Assembly: GCF_024494645.1 (NCBI RefSeq)
Contig: NZ_JANHDJ010000002.1
Span: 248,001-312,000 of the forward strand
DNA length: 64,000 bases
DNA from: Halohasta litorea
GTDB taxonomy: Archaea; Halobacteriota; Halobacteria; Halobacteriales; Haloferacaceae
Reading direction: 5' to 3'
In this document: positions 15,954-24,262 of the stretch, one piece after another
Numbering within the stretch: the stretch's first letter is position 1
How the letters are laid out: each line of letters begins with the position of its first letter
Notes under the pieces: model-generated
Told to the model about the DNA's origin: nothing
The model's input: only the letters and a program-made list of their open reading frames with translations
Databases searched by the model: none
Position numbers and translations under genes: made by a program

Positions 15954-18056
15954 CTATGTCGTCCGAAGATGGCCTTGGGTCGGCTCGTAGAGTTCACCCT
16001 TCCGGCGGAGGTTCTCGATTTCTTTTTCGGCTTTGGTAGCCTCCATCCCGATCTCGCCCGCACGCTCCAGGACTTCGTCGACCGGCGCTCCCTCCTCGAA
16101 CTCGTCTTCGATCTCGGCAATTAGCTGTTTGATGTTCTTGATTCGGTCGCGCTGTGTTTTCGAGGTCCCCGTTTCGACCACGTCGGCGTCGAACTGCCCG
16201 GTTTCGGGGTCGACGCCGATATCTTTGAGACAGGACCGCACAATATCGACCGACCGAGTTGCGTCTTCCTCGTCGACGGTATCCGAGAGGCGGACCCGCG
16301 CGCTCGCCTCTGCGAGTCGGACGAGCGCCTCCAGCTTTCGGGCGGTGACCGGGATCGGTGCGTCCTCGTCGGCCCCCTTCGAGCGGAGGTCGACGTAGAA
16401 CTCCCGGATCGCCGCCTTCGCCTCGTCGGTCATCGTCGGGAAGCAGGACCGTTTGGCGTGAGCGATGTACTTCCGAAGGAGTTCGGCATCGATCTCGGGG
16501 GCGACCTGTTCGGTGACCGAATCGACCTGCTCCTGGGTGAACTCCGAGGTCGGCACGTTGGCGCGCTGGGTGTTCAACTCGCCCGCGTAGTTCGTTTTGA
16601 GGATGTGGTCGGCCAACATCCCGTCGTGCTCGGGATCGGGCTGGTCAGTGACCGTGAAGATTAGATCGAACCGTGAGACGAGTGCGGGTTCGAGATCGAT
16701 CTGCTCGCCGATGGGTTCGTACTGGTCGAATCGGCCGTATTTGGGGTTCGCCGCGCCGAGCAGCGAACAGCGGGATTTGAGCGTCGCGTTGATCCCGGCT
16801 TTCGAGATGCTGATCTTCTGTTGTTCGAGGGCCTCGTGCATCGCCGAGCGGTCCTCCGGTCGCATCTTGTCGAGTTCGTCGACTGCCGCGATCCCCTGAT
16901 CGGCCAACACGAGCGCACCGGCTTCGAGGGTCCATTGCTGGCCGTCGCCGAAGTCATCGCGTACCGCAGCGGCCGTAAGCCCGGCCGAACTCGACCCCTT
17001 ACCGGATGTATAGACGGATCGTGGGGCGATATTCTCGATATATGATAACATCTGACTCTTTCCGGTACCGGGGTCACCTATCAACAACATATGAAGATCG
17101 CCGCGAATCCTGGAGCCGTCAGGGAGCTCTTTGGTTACGCCCGAAAACAGCTGCAGGATCATCGCTAGCTTCTCCTCGTCGTAGCCGTAGATCGAGGGTG
17201 CGACCGAGGCGACCATCTTCTCGTAGATGCCCGGCTCGTTGGAGAGTTCGATGATCTCGGTTTTGTCCTCCTGAGTGATGTCCATGTCCTCGAAGACCTC
17301 GTCTTCGATGGTGACCGAGACGCCGTCCATGTAGAGATCGAACAGCGAGGATTTGCCGTCGTTGCCGTCCATCTGCTCGATGTGGAGGACGCCGACGACG
17401 GTGACGTGGTCGCCCGCCGTGACTTTCCCGGTCACGTCGTCTTCGATGTTGATGTCGATGCTCTGTGGGGTTTCGCCGCCACGGAGTCCCTCGGGGCTCT
17501 CCTGGACACGGAGCTTCTGGGCATCGACGAACTCCGACTGGTCGAAGTTGATCTTGAAGGGGCCTTCGCGCTCACAGCCCTGGCAGTCGTGGGGTTCCTG
17601 GAAGTCGCCGTCCTCCTGTGGGATGTAGTTCATCGTCCCACAGCGCTGGCATTCGAATGCGGAGTCGGTGATCTTCGGCCGCACGTCGGTCGCCTTGCGG
17701 ATGATCCCCTGGACCGAAACGAGTTTGCCGATGTGGTTGTCGTGGACGCGGATGCCGCGGATGTCCACGGAGTCCGGGAGGTTCCGCATTCGGACGTGGG
17801 CGTTGCCGAGTTTGACGTCGGCGGGCAGATCGTAGAGCCGCAAGGCCTCCTCGGCGTACTCCTGGATCTGGTCGGGTTGGGAAAGGTAGTCGTCGGCGAG
17901 ATCGCGGTCGAACTGGTAGAGGTCGTCGTAGTCGATATACAGCGAGCGCTGTTCGTTGGGGTAGTTCTGGGCGAGCGTCCCGATGTCGTCGCGGTAGTAG
18001 TTCCGATAGAACTGAATAAACCGATCCGTGAGTTCCTGATTCCCTGCCTGAGCCAT
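15954..18056 (-). CDS. mcm: Replicative DNA helicase MCM
   Basis: The 700-aa protein has the standard archaeal MCM plan. There is an N-terminal DNA-binding domain with a zinc site (CQRC and CQGC, about 134-160), an AAA+ core with Walker A GDPGTGKSQ, the Walker B region ending AAVDELDKM and the arginine finger SRFDLIF, and a C-terminal winged helix. It should form the hexameric replicative helicase. Unlike some haloarchaeal mcm genes it holds no intein. The start ATG gives MAQAGNQELTDRF. Confidence 0.96.
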   Translation of the reverse strand: MAQAGNQELTDRFIQFYRNYYRDDIGTLAQNYPNEQRSLYIDYDDLYQFDRDLADDYLSQPDQIQEYAEEALRLYDLPADVKLGNAHVRMRNLPDSVDIRGIRVHDNHIGKLVSVQGIIRKATDVRPKITDSAFECQRCGTMNYIPQEDGDFQEPHDCQGCEREGPFKINFDQSEFVDAQKLRVQESPEGLRGGETPQSIDINIEDDVTGKVTAGDHVTVVGVLHIEQMDGNDGKSSLFDLYMDGVSVTIEDEVFEDMDITQEDKTEIIELSNEPGIYEKMVASVAPSIYGYDEEKLAMILQLFSGVTKELPDGSRIRGDLHMLLIGDPGTGKSQMLSYIENIAPRSVYTSGKGSSSAGLTAAAVRDDFGDGQQWTLEAGALVLADQGIAAVDELDKMRPEDRSAMHEALEQQKISISKAGINATLKSRCSLLGAANPKYGRFDQYEPIGEQIDLEPALVSRFDLIFTVTDQPDPEHDGMLADHILKTNYAGELNTQRANVPTSEFTQEQVDSVTEQVAPEIDAELLRKYIAHAKRSCFPTMTDEAKAAIREFYVDLRSKGADEDAPIPVTARKLEALVRLAEASARVRLSDTVDEEDATRSVDIVRSCLKDIGVDPETGQFDADVVETGTSKTQRDRIKNIKQLIAEIEDEFEEGAPVDEVLERAGEIGMEATKAEKEIENLRRKGELYEPTQGHLRTT

Positions 18057-18141
18057 TGAGAGTGTCGTAGGTCGCCATCACGTATGAAGGTCAGGATCAG
18101 CGAACCGCGACAACCAAGCCGACGGCGAACCGAACTCGCCC

Positions 18142-18954
18142 ATGAGCGAATCAGCGACGGGAGACGACGACAGCTACGAACTACTGATCATCGGTGGCGG
18201 GGTCGCCGGACTCACCGCGGCGACGTTCACCGCACGGGCCGGGCTCACGACGCTCGTCGTCGACCACGGCGAGTCGATCCTGCGGCGCAACGCCCACCTG
18301 GAGAACTTCCCCGGCTTCCCGGCGGGTGTCAACCCCCGACTGTTTGCCGATATGCTCCAGGCCCAGGCGACGCGCAACGGCGCGGGCTACCAGCAGGGAT
18401 TGGTCGAGGAGCTCTCGGGGAGCCTCGACGAGGGATTCGTCGCTACCGTCGGCGCGGTCGGCAACGCCGACGACCGCCGCGAAATCAGTGCCGACCGGGT
18501 GCTGGTCGCCTCCTGGAGCGACGTGTCGTATCTCGACGGCGTGGGTGTCGACATCCGCGACGCCGGGAGCAAACAGTACGTCGAGGACGACGGCCTCGGT
18601 CGGACCAATATAAAAGGGATCTACGCCGCCGGGCGGATCGCCGAACGCTACCATCAGGCGGTCATCGCGGCGGGCGACGGCGCGGCAGCCGCCATCACGC
18701 TGATCCACGACAGCGAAACGCCCTTTTATAACGACTGGGTCGTCCCCGAGGGCTACTTCACCGATCGCGGCCGGGAGGTGCCGCCGGGCTGCGAGGAGAT
18801 CGACGCCGCCGAACAGCAGGCCAGACAGGCCGCCTCGCGTGCGGCCATGCAGGAGTACTTCAGCGAAGCTCACGAGGAGCGCCAGCGCACGCATCCGAGT
18901 TTGGTGGACGACGAAAAGGGGCGGGTCGACTGGGACAAAGAGGCCGCTCAGTAG
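18142..18954 (+). CDS. Reduced TrxB-like FAD-binding oxidoreductase
   Basis: The N-terminus has an FAD-binding IIGGGVAGLTAATF dinucleotide fold, and a later GIYAAGRIAERYHQ segment matches the second FAD contact of thioredoxin-reductase-like enzymes. At 270 aa it is shorter than TrxB (about 310-330). I see neither a second GxGxxA dinucleotide fold for NADPH nor the redox-active CxxC. A 50-residue charged tail follows. It may be an FAD protein with another electron donor or a non-catalytic role. It is divergent from mcm. Confidence 0.75.
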   Translation: MSESATGDDDSYELLIIGGGVAGLTAATFTARAGLTTLVVDHGESILRRNAHLENFPGFPAGVNPRLFADMLQAQATRNGAGYQQGLVEELSGSLDEGFVATVGAVGNADDRREISADRVLVASWSDVSYLDGVGVDIRDAGSKQYVEDDGLGRTNIKGIYAAGRIAERYHQAVIAAGDGAAAAITLIHDSETPFYNDWVVPEGYFTDRGREVPPGCEEIDAAEQQARQAASRAAMQEYFSEAHEERQRTHPSLVDDEKGRVDWDKEAAQ

Positions 18955-19064
18955 TCGGTCTGCAAGACTGCGAACGGTTTCCGTCGGGGTTCGGCAAGGC
19001 GAACCGCCCTCACTTCGTTCGCACGGATGCCGGTCTTGAACGCTGCTATTCACTCTCGCATGAT

Positions 19065-19076
19065 TGTATTTATTAG
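19065..19076 (+). promoter_or_regulatory. TATA box of the 19100 gene
   Basis: TGTATTTATTAG lies about 30 nt upstream of the ATG at 19100, the distance expected for a leaderless or near-leaderless transcript. Confidence 0.5.
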
Positions 19077-19099
19077 TGATACTCCCGAAGTGAAACTGC

Positions 19100-19486
19100 A
19101 TGGCTGACGATATTCCGAATCCAGACGAGTACGAGTGGGAGTTCGAGGTTCAGGGCGGCGTTGGAATCTGGTATATGAAGGGTTGGCAGGGGTTCGCCGA
19201 CGAGGACCTCGAAGCCGCAAGCGATCACTACCGAGAGCGGGGCACACAGAGCGACATCACGGCGACGCTGGCCGTCTTCGGCGACGAAACGAACCTGCCG
19301 AGAGAGACCCAGGAGTATATGGGCAAAGAGTGGTCGGCCAACGGCGAGTACACGGGCGTCGACAAGATCGGCTTCGTCTCCGAGGGGATCACCGCGATGG
19401 CAGTGAAATCACAGGTCGAGGTGCCAGGGGCCGAAGTCGAGAACTTCAAAGACCTCGACGCGGCCATCGAGTGGGCCCGGAGTTAA
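19100..19486 (+). CDS. Conserved haloarchaeal protein, 128 aa
   Basis: This acidic, soluble alpha/beta protein starts MADDIPNPDEYEWEFEV and contains the segment WYMKGWQGFADEDLEAA. No cysteines, membrane segments or catalytic motifs were seen. The strand-helix alternation and the closing DLDAAIEWARS resemble a STAS-like or SpoIIAA-like fold, but that is a weak impression. It lies 42 nt upstream of coaBC, which has its own TATA box. Confidence 0.65.
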   Translation: MADDIPNPDEYEWEFEVQGGVGIWYMKGWQGFADEDLEAASDHYRERGTQSDITATLAVFGDETNLPRETQEYMGKEWSANGEYTGVDKIGFVSEGITAMAVKSQVEVPGAEVENFKDLDAAIEWARS

Positions 19487-19498
19487 AGCCCGAACGAC

Positions 19499-19506
19499 TA
19501 TTTATA
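19499..19506 (+). promoter_or_regulatory. TATA box of coaBC
   Basis: TATTTATA is centred 26-27 nt upstream of the ATG at 19529, consistent with a leaderless transcript. Confidence 0.55.
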
Positions 19507-19528
19507 CGCCGCCCCTCAAGCGAGACGA

Positions 19529-20713
19529 ATGCTTGCGGGGGTCAACATCGTACTCGGCGTCACGGGAAGCATCGCCGCGGTGAAAACGGTCGAACTCGCC
19601 CACGAACTCCGCCGACAGGGCGCGAGCGTCCGCGCGGTGATGAGCCCCAGCGCCACCGGCATCATCCACCCGTGGGCCGTCGAGTTCGCTACTGAGAACG
19701 ACGTGATCACCGAAATCACCGGCCGCGTCGAACACGTCGACCTCTGCGGGCGCGACGGCTGGGCCGACGTGTTCCTCATTGCCCCGGCGACCGCCAACAC
19801 GGTCGGCAAGATCGCCGGAGCCATCGACGATACTCCCGTCACCACTACCGCGACGACTGCCCTCGGCGCGGGGTTGCCGGTCGTCATCGCGCCCGCGATG
19901 CACGAGCCGATGTACGACCATCCTGGCGTCCTGGAGGCCATCGAGCGCGTCGAGTCCTGGGGCGTCGACTTCGTCGACCCCAGAATCGAGGAGGGTAAGG
20001 CCAAGATCGCCAGTGAGGCGGCCATCATCACCGGGGTCGCCCGTGCGACGACACCGCAGGACCTCGCTGGCAAGGAGATCATCGTCACCAGCGGCGCAAC
20101 CAGCGAGTCGATCGACCCGATCCGGGTGCTGACGAACCGTGCCTCGGGGACGACCGGCCGCGCCGTCGCCCGCTCGTGCCACATCCGCGGTGCGGATGTC
20201 ACCCTGGTCCACGACGGCCCGGAGGTCCATTATGCCGACACGGTCTCGGTCGAGAGTGCTGCCGAGATGCTGGCGGCCGTCGAGGGGAGGGTTCCGGAGG
20301 CCGACGCCCTGATCTCGGCGGCGGCGATCTCGGATTACACCGTCGAGGCCGCCGACACCAAACTCCGCTCGGGCGAGCCCCGAACGCTTGAACTGGAGCC
20401 GACGCCGAAGCTCCTGGATTCCGTCCGTCAGTCCCACCCCGAGCTCACGATGGTCGGATTCAAGGCCGAAACCGCCGGTGACGACGACGCGATGGTCCAG
20501 CAGGCCGCTGCACTCCGTGATCGCGTCGACCTCGCTTTTGTCGTCGCCAACGACGCCAGCGTGATGGGAACCGACGAAACACGGGCCCTGTTCGTCGACG
20601 CGGCGACCGACACGCCAGCCGACTGTGAGACGGTCGCGGGCTCGAAAGAGGTGTTAGGCGATTGCGTTGCCCAGCGACTCGCCGAGCAGCTCTCGGGGCC
20701 GACCACCTCGTGA
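19529..20713 (+). CDS. coaBC: CoaBC: phosphopantothenoylcysteine decarboxylase/synthetase
   Basis: This bifunctional enzyme makes 4'-phosphopantetheine for coenzyme A. Residues 1-180 are the flavin-dependent decarboxylase (CoaC), with IAPATANTVGKIAG and APAMHEPMY, the counterpart of the PxMNxxMW motif. From about 190 on it is the ligase (CoaB), with SGATSESIDPIR, the dinucleotide-like middle and the lid segment FKAETAGDD. At 394 aa the length is typical. Archaeal CoaB usually uses CTP, though the nucleotide cannot be read here. Confidence 0.94.
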   Translation: MLAGVNIVLGVTGSIAAVKTVELAHELRRQGASVRAVMSPSATGIIHPWAVEFATENDVITEITGRVEHVDLCGRDGWADVFLIAPATANTVGKIAGAIDDTPVTTTATTALGAGLPVVIAPAMHEPMYDHPGVLEAIERVESWGVDFVDPRIEEGKAKIASEAAIITGVARATTPQDLAGKEIIVTSGATSESIDPIRVLTNRASGTTGRAVARSCHIRGADVTLVHDGPEVHYADTVSVESAAEMLAAVEGRVPEADALISAAAISDYTVEAADTKLRSGEPRTLELEPTPKLLDSVRQSHPELTMVGFKAETAGDDDAMVQQAAALRDRVDLAFVVANDASVMGTDETRALFVDAATDTPADCETVAGSKEVLGDCVAQRLAEQLSGPTTS

Positions 20714-20748
20714 TCGGCGCGTTGTTTGGAATATGTCGGATTATTAGC

Positions 20749-20757
20749 TATATAAAT
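20749..20757 (+). promoter_or_regulatory. TATA box of the Mrp antiporter operon
   Basis: CTATATAAATCC is the strongest TATA-like sequence between coaBC and the first Mrp gene. A start point about 25 nt downstream would leave a 5' leader of about 135 nt before the ATG at 20915, longer than usual for haloarchaea. The leader contains two very short ORFs (20768-20854 and 20869-20925). Confidence 0.45.
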
Positions 20758-20914
20758 CCGCGAAGAGATGGTAATCGAGTGTGTTTTTGAAAGTCATCGA
20801 ACCCGAAGGGAGGGTCAAGATAAGAATAGTTTTGAGGCGTCCCTGATTTGCTAGTCATAGACCCGAGTATGACGTTCGGACACTCTTCCAACGGCCGAAC
20901 GGGGTGGGCCACCG

Positions 20915-22072
20915 ATGGCGGCTAGCGAGGCCCCACGGCTGCTCGTCCCGGTACAGCGCTCGGTAACGCTTCGACAGACCGTCGACTACGCGATCCGGGA
21001 GGTCCTCGAATCCGACGCCGACGAGCCGACGGTCCACTTCGTCAGTATGGCGACCTGGCGCGCCGGCGATCCGGGCACGAACACCGACCGAAACCGTGCC
21101 GAAGATCTGCTCGAAGACATCGAGATCTGGGCGCGCTACGAGTGCGAAGAGGCGGGGGTCGACCCCGAGACAGTCGACGTCGAGACCGCCCTCATCGGCC
21201 TCGACGAATACCTCTTTAGTCCCTCCGACTACGCCGAACTGCTGACGAGCTACGCCGCCGACCACGACCTCGACCGGGTGATCGTCGACCCCGAATATTC
21301 GCTTGTCGGCCACACGACCCTCATTCAGCCGTTGGAGTTCGAACTCCAGCAGACTGACCTCGCAGTCGAAGAGGCCCCCGTCGACCGACCAACGAGCCGC
21401 GGGCGGCTGGTGAGTCGACCGAACCCCGCGCGATTTTTGGCCGTCTTTGGCACCTCGTTTCTCTTCTACCAGATTCTCGGCGGGTTCAGCGGCCTGTTCG
21501 ATCTGGTCACCGGCCTTGCAACCGCCGCCGTCGTGGCGATCACGCTGTCGAGTGTGAGTTTCTACAGTGATCCGTCGCTGACGGAGTCGCCCAAGCGCAT
21601 TCTCCGTGGTGTGGTTTATATCCCGTATCTGCTGTATGAGATCATCGTCTCGAACCTACTCGTCGCCCGTGTAATCTTGGACCCCCGACTCCCGATCGAC
21701 CCCCGACTAACCAAGGTCAAAGTCTTCGTCGGCTCGGGCTTTCCGCTGACGACCCTCGCAAACAGCATCACGCTGACGCCGGGGACGCTGACGGTGACCG
21801 CCGAAAACCAGGAGCTGTACGTCCACTCGCTGCTGCCGTTCGCTCGTGAGGGACTGTTCGACGGCTCCCTGGAGCGCTGGGTCCGGTTCGTTTTTTACGG
21901 GCGGGAGGCCGCTCGGTTCCCCTCGCCACGCGAACGTGGCGATACCGAGGTGCTCCAGGAGCCAACCGCCTCGACAACAGCCGTTACCGATGGCGGATCG
22001 ATCGACGATACACCTGAATGCGGCTCCGAACCCGACGACGACTCCGAGCCACAGGGAGGTGTCGACCGATGA
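20915..22072 (+). CDS. mnhE: Mrp/Mnh antiporter subunit E with N-terminal USP-like domain
   Basis: The C-terminal part (about residues 180-320) is an MrpE/MnhE membrane domain with FLFYQILGGFSG, the helix-rich SPKRILRGVVYIPYLLYEII and the TLTPGT segment. The first 165 residues form a soluble alpha/beta domain resembling a universal stress protein, an addition not present in bacterial MrpE. The last 50 residues are polar. It is the first gene of a nine-gene operon and overlaps subunit F by ATGA. Confidence 0.88.
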   Translation: MAASEAPRLLVPVQRSVTLRQTVDYAIREVLESDADEPTVHFVSMATWRAGDPGTNTDRNRAEDLLEDIEIWARYECEEAGVDPETVDVETALIGLDEYLFSPSDYAELLTSYAADHDLDRVIVDPEYSLVGHTTLIQPLEFELQQTDLAVEEAPVDRPTSRGRLVSRPNPARFLAVFGTSFLFYQILGGFSGLFDLVTGLATAAVVAITLSSVSFYSDPSLTESPKRILRGVVYIPYLLYEIIVSNLLVARVILDPRLPIDPRLTKVKVFVGSGFPLTTLANSITLTPGTLTVTAENQELYVHSLLPFAREGLFDGSLERWVRFVFYGREAARFPSPRERGDTEVLQEPTASTTAVTDGGSIDDTPECGSEPDDDSEPQGGVDR

Positions 22073-22374
22073 CGTTCGTCGAGACCACCATTTTCGGTGG
22101 TATCACGGTCGGTGCGTTCCTGCTGATCGTCGCCGCGCTGTTCGTCACCCTCGCGGTGATGATGCTCTACCGGGCGATCCTCGGCCCGACAAACCAGGAC
22201 CGCGTGCTCGCGGTCAACGTCCTGGGGACAAACACGGTCGTCATTCTCGCCTTACTCGGAGCGGCGCTCGGTGAGCCGTGGTTCCTGGATATCGCGCTGG
22301 TCTATGCCCTCCTGAACTTCCTGATGTCGATCGCCATCTCGAAGTTCACTGTCGAGCGAGGGGGTGTCATATGA
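22069..22374 (+). CDS. mnhF: Mrp/Mnh antiporter subunit F
   Basis: The 101-aa protein has three hydrophobic helices and the family segment MMLYRAILGPTNQDRVLAVN. It is a small accessory subunit of the multisubunit cation/proton antiporter. The start ATG overlaps the stop of subunit E (ATGA), and the end overlaps the start of subunit G in the same way. Confidence 0.9.
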   Translation: MTFVETTIFGGITVGAFLLIVAALFVTLAVMMLYRAILGPTNQDRVLAVNVLGTNTVVILALLGAALGEPWFLDIALVYALLNFLMSIAISKFTVERGGVI

Positions 22375-22691
22375 TCGAAACCGCCCGGATCAGCCTCGTC
22401 GTGATCTTCGCCGTCGTCGGGCTGTTCTTCACGTTCGTCTCCGCGACGGGCGTGATCCGACTCCCCGATGTCTTTGCGCGAGCGCACACGGCCTCCCAAG
22501 CCGATACGCTTGGGGCCGGATTCGGCTTGGCAGCGGTCGCACTCACGCTCGGCTGGGAGCCAGCGACCGTCAAAACCGTGTTGTTGCTCCTGTTTATTTT
22601 CGTCACGAACCCGACGGCGGCCCACGCCATCGCGCGGGCGGCCTACGAAGAGGGCATCGAGCCGTGGACCACGGGGGATGAGCGCCGATGA
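22371..22691 (+). CDS. mnhG: Mrp/Mnh antiporter subunit G
   Basis: The 106-aa protein has three hydrophobic helices and the MrpG signature GVIRLPDVFARAHTASQADTLG, with a TNPTAAHAIARAAY segment near the end. The start is the ATG overlapping the stop of subunit F. It also overlaps the next gene by four bases, so translation is probably coupled through the operon. Confidence 0.92.
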   Translation: MIETARISLVVIFAVVGLFFTFVSATGVIRLPDVFARAHTASQADTLGAGFGLAAVALTLGWEPATVKTVLLLLFIFVTNPTAAHAIARAAYEEGIEPWTTGDERR

Positions 22692-23269
22692 CGTCGATTA
22701 TTGCACCCACAGTGATCCAGAGCGTCGGGATCACACCGTTAGAGGTCGCGCTGTTCGTCTTCATCCTCATCACCGCGGTGCTGACCGCGCTGTTCCGGGA
22801 CGTGCTGGCCGCGATCGTCATCTTCGCGGCCTACAGCCTCGGGCTGGCGGTCGTCTACACCTTCTACCGCGCCCCCGACGTGGGACTCACCGAGGCCGCA
22901 ATCGGGGCCGGTGTGACCACGGTGTTCTTACTGTTGACAATTGCCAAAACCACACGTCCACCGACCGACGAGCTGTTCGAACCGATCAACTGGCCCGCAG
23001 TGGCCGTCTGTGGCCTCTTCGCGCTCGTCGTCGGCTCGACGCTGACCGCCTTCCCCGCAGTGGGCGATCCGAACTCGCCAATCTTGACGAACCCGGAAGT
23101 CACCGGCTACTACCTCGAAAACGCCTACGACGAGACCGGCGCGAAAAATGCCGTTACCTCCGTCCTTGCGGCGTACCGTGGGTTCGATACCTTCGGCGAG
23201 GCGGTCGTCGTCTTCGCCGCTGGGATCGCGAGCCTGCTCGTGCTCGGCCGAGAGGTGTTCACCGCATGA
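22688..23269 (+). CDS. DUF4040 antiporter subunit (MrpA C-terminal/MbhD-E-like)
   Basis: The 193-aa protein has about six helices. It contains an alpha-helical core typical of DUF4040, with AIVIFAAYSLGLAVVYTFYRAPDVGLTEAAIGAG split across helices. In bacteria this region is part of the large MrpA subunit; here it is a stand-alone gene, as in archaeal Mrp and membrane-bound hydrogenase clusters. It overlaps its neighbours on both sides by ATGA. Confidence 0.85.
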   Translation: MTSIIAPTVIQSVGITPLEVALFVFILITAVLTALFRDVLAAIVIFAAYSLGLAVVYTFYRAPDVGLTEAAIGAGVTTVFLLLTIAKTTRPPTDELFEPINWPAVAVCGLFALVVGSTLTAFPAVGDPNSPILTNPEVTGYYLENAYDETGAKNAVTSVLAAYRGFDTFGEAVVVFAAGIASLLVLGREVFTA

Positions 23270-23880
23270 GCGACGAACCGACCAGCCAGCCCGACGAACG
23301 CATGGATGGTCGCGTCGACACCGACGGTGTCGCCCGCCAGCGACCGGTGTACACCGAGAGCCAGGTCATCATGACGACGGTGAAAGCCGTGATTCCGTTC
23401 GTGATGACCTACGGCCTCTTCATCACGTTCCACGGTGCCGACACCCCCGGCGGTGGCTTCCAGGGCGGGGCGATCATCGCCTCAGTGGTCCTGATGATCG
23501 CTTTCGCCTTCGGCATCGAGTCGACGCGTGCGTGGCTCGCCAACAGCACGGTCGTCGGCCTCGGCACCGCCGGGGTGTTCCTCTTCGGCGCGATCGGCTT
23601 CGGGCCAATATTGCTCGGCGAGAACTTCCTGGAATACACCGCCTACTACCCCGTGTTCGGCGACCTGCTCGGGCTCAAAGAGTACGAGTTCGTCAAATAC
23701 GGGATGGAGGCCGTCGAGATCGTCGGCATCGCCTTCATCGTCTCGGGGATTTTGATGGGGCTGTTTTTCGCCCTCGCGGCGGGCGACAGCCACTCGGAAC
23801 CCAACGAGGCCGACCTCCGTGAGGGTGAGCTGCGCGACGGCGTAGACTCCGCCACCTTCGGAGGTGAGTCCGATGATTGA
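23266..23880 (+). CDS. mnhB: Mrp/Mnh antiporter subunit B
   Basis: The 204-aa protein has a polar 35-residue N-terminus, then four helices with the MnhB signature TFHGADTPGGGFQGGAI. It is a conserved small subunit of Mrp antiporters. The ATG at 23266 overlaps the previous stop. The C-terminal tail is acidic, as is common for haloarchaeal members. Confidence 0.92.
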   Translation: MSDEPTSQPDERMDGRVDTDGVARQRPVYTESQVIMTTVKAVIPFVMTYGLFITFHGADTPGGGFQGGAIIASVVLMIAFAFGIESTRAWLANSTVVGLGTAGVFLFGAIGFGPILLGENFLEYTAYYPVFGDLLGLKEYEFVKYGMEAVEIVGIAFIVSGILMGLFFALAAGDSHSEPNEADLREGELRDGVDSATFGGESDD

Positions 23881-24262
23881 TCCTGGATCGGTGCTGACGA
23901 CCGATCTCGTCGGGCTCGCGACGACCCGCCACGCCTACGTGCTGTTCGTCTTGCTGTCGACGATCGGACTCTACATGCTCATCGCAAACGAAAACCTCGT
24001 GAAGAAAGTCATCGGCGTGAATATGTTCCAAACCGGCATCTTCCTTTTCTTTATTACGTCGGCCTACCGGGTCGGCGGGAGCGCGCCGATTATCGAGGGG
24101 GCTGGCCCCTACGTCAGCCCGCTGCCACAGGTGATCGTCCTGACGGCGATCGTCGTCGGCATCAGCCTGACCGCCGTGGGGCTCGCGTTGTCGATCCGGC
24201 TCTACAACGAGTACGGTACGCTGCGTGCCGACGCGCTTCGGGAGGTGATCGGCGATGAGTGA
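23873..24262 (+). CDS. mnhC: Mrp/Mnh antiporter subunit C (NuoK-like)
   Basis: The protein has three helices and the NuoK/MrpC pattern GLYMLIANENLVKKVIGVNMFQ in the first part, then the PLPQVIVLTAIVVGIS helix. The ATG at 23873 was chosen because GAGGTG lies 7-12 nt upstream; the GTG at 23864 would add three residues. It overlaps subunit B by eight bases and the first D-type subunit by eight. Confidence 0.92.
   Translation: MIDPGSVLTTDLVGLATTRHAYVLFVLLSTIGLYMLIANENLVKKVIGVNMFQTGIFLFFITSAYRVGGSAPIIEGAGPYVSPLPQVIVLTAIVVGISLTAVGLALSIRLYNEYGTLRADALREVIGDE

Noticed and set aside
20768-20854. 28-codon ORF after the Mrp TATA box
   Set aside because: It has no family resemblance and its ATG is too close to the TATA box for a leaderless start. 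It is mentioned only as part of the leader.
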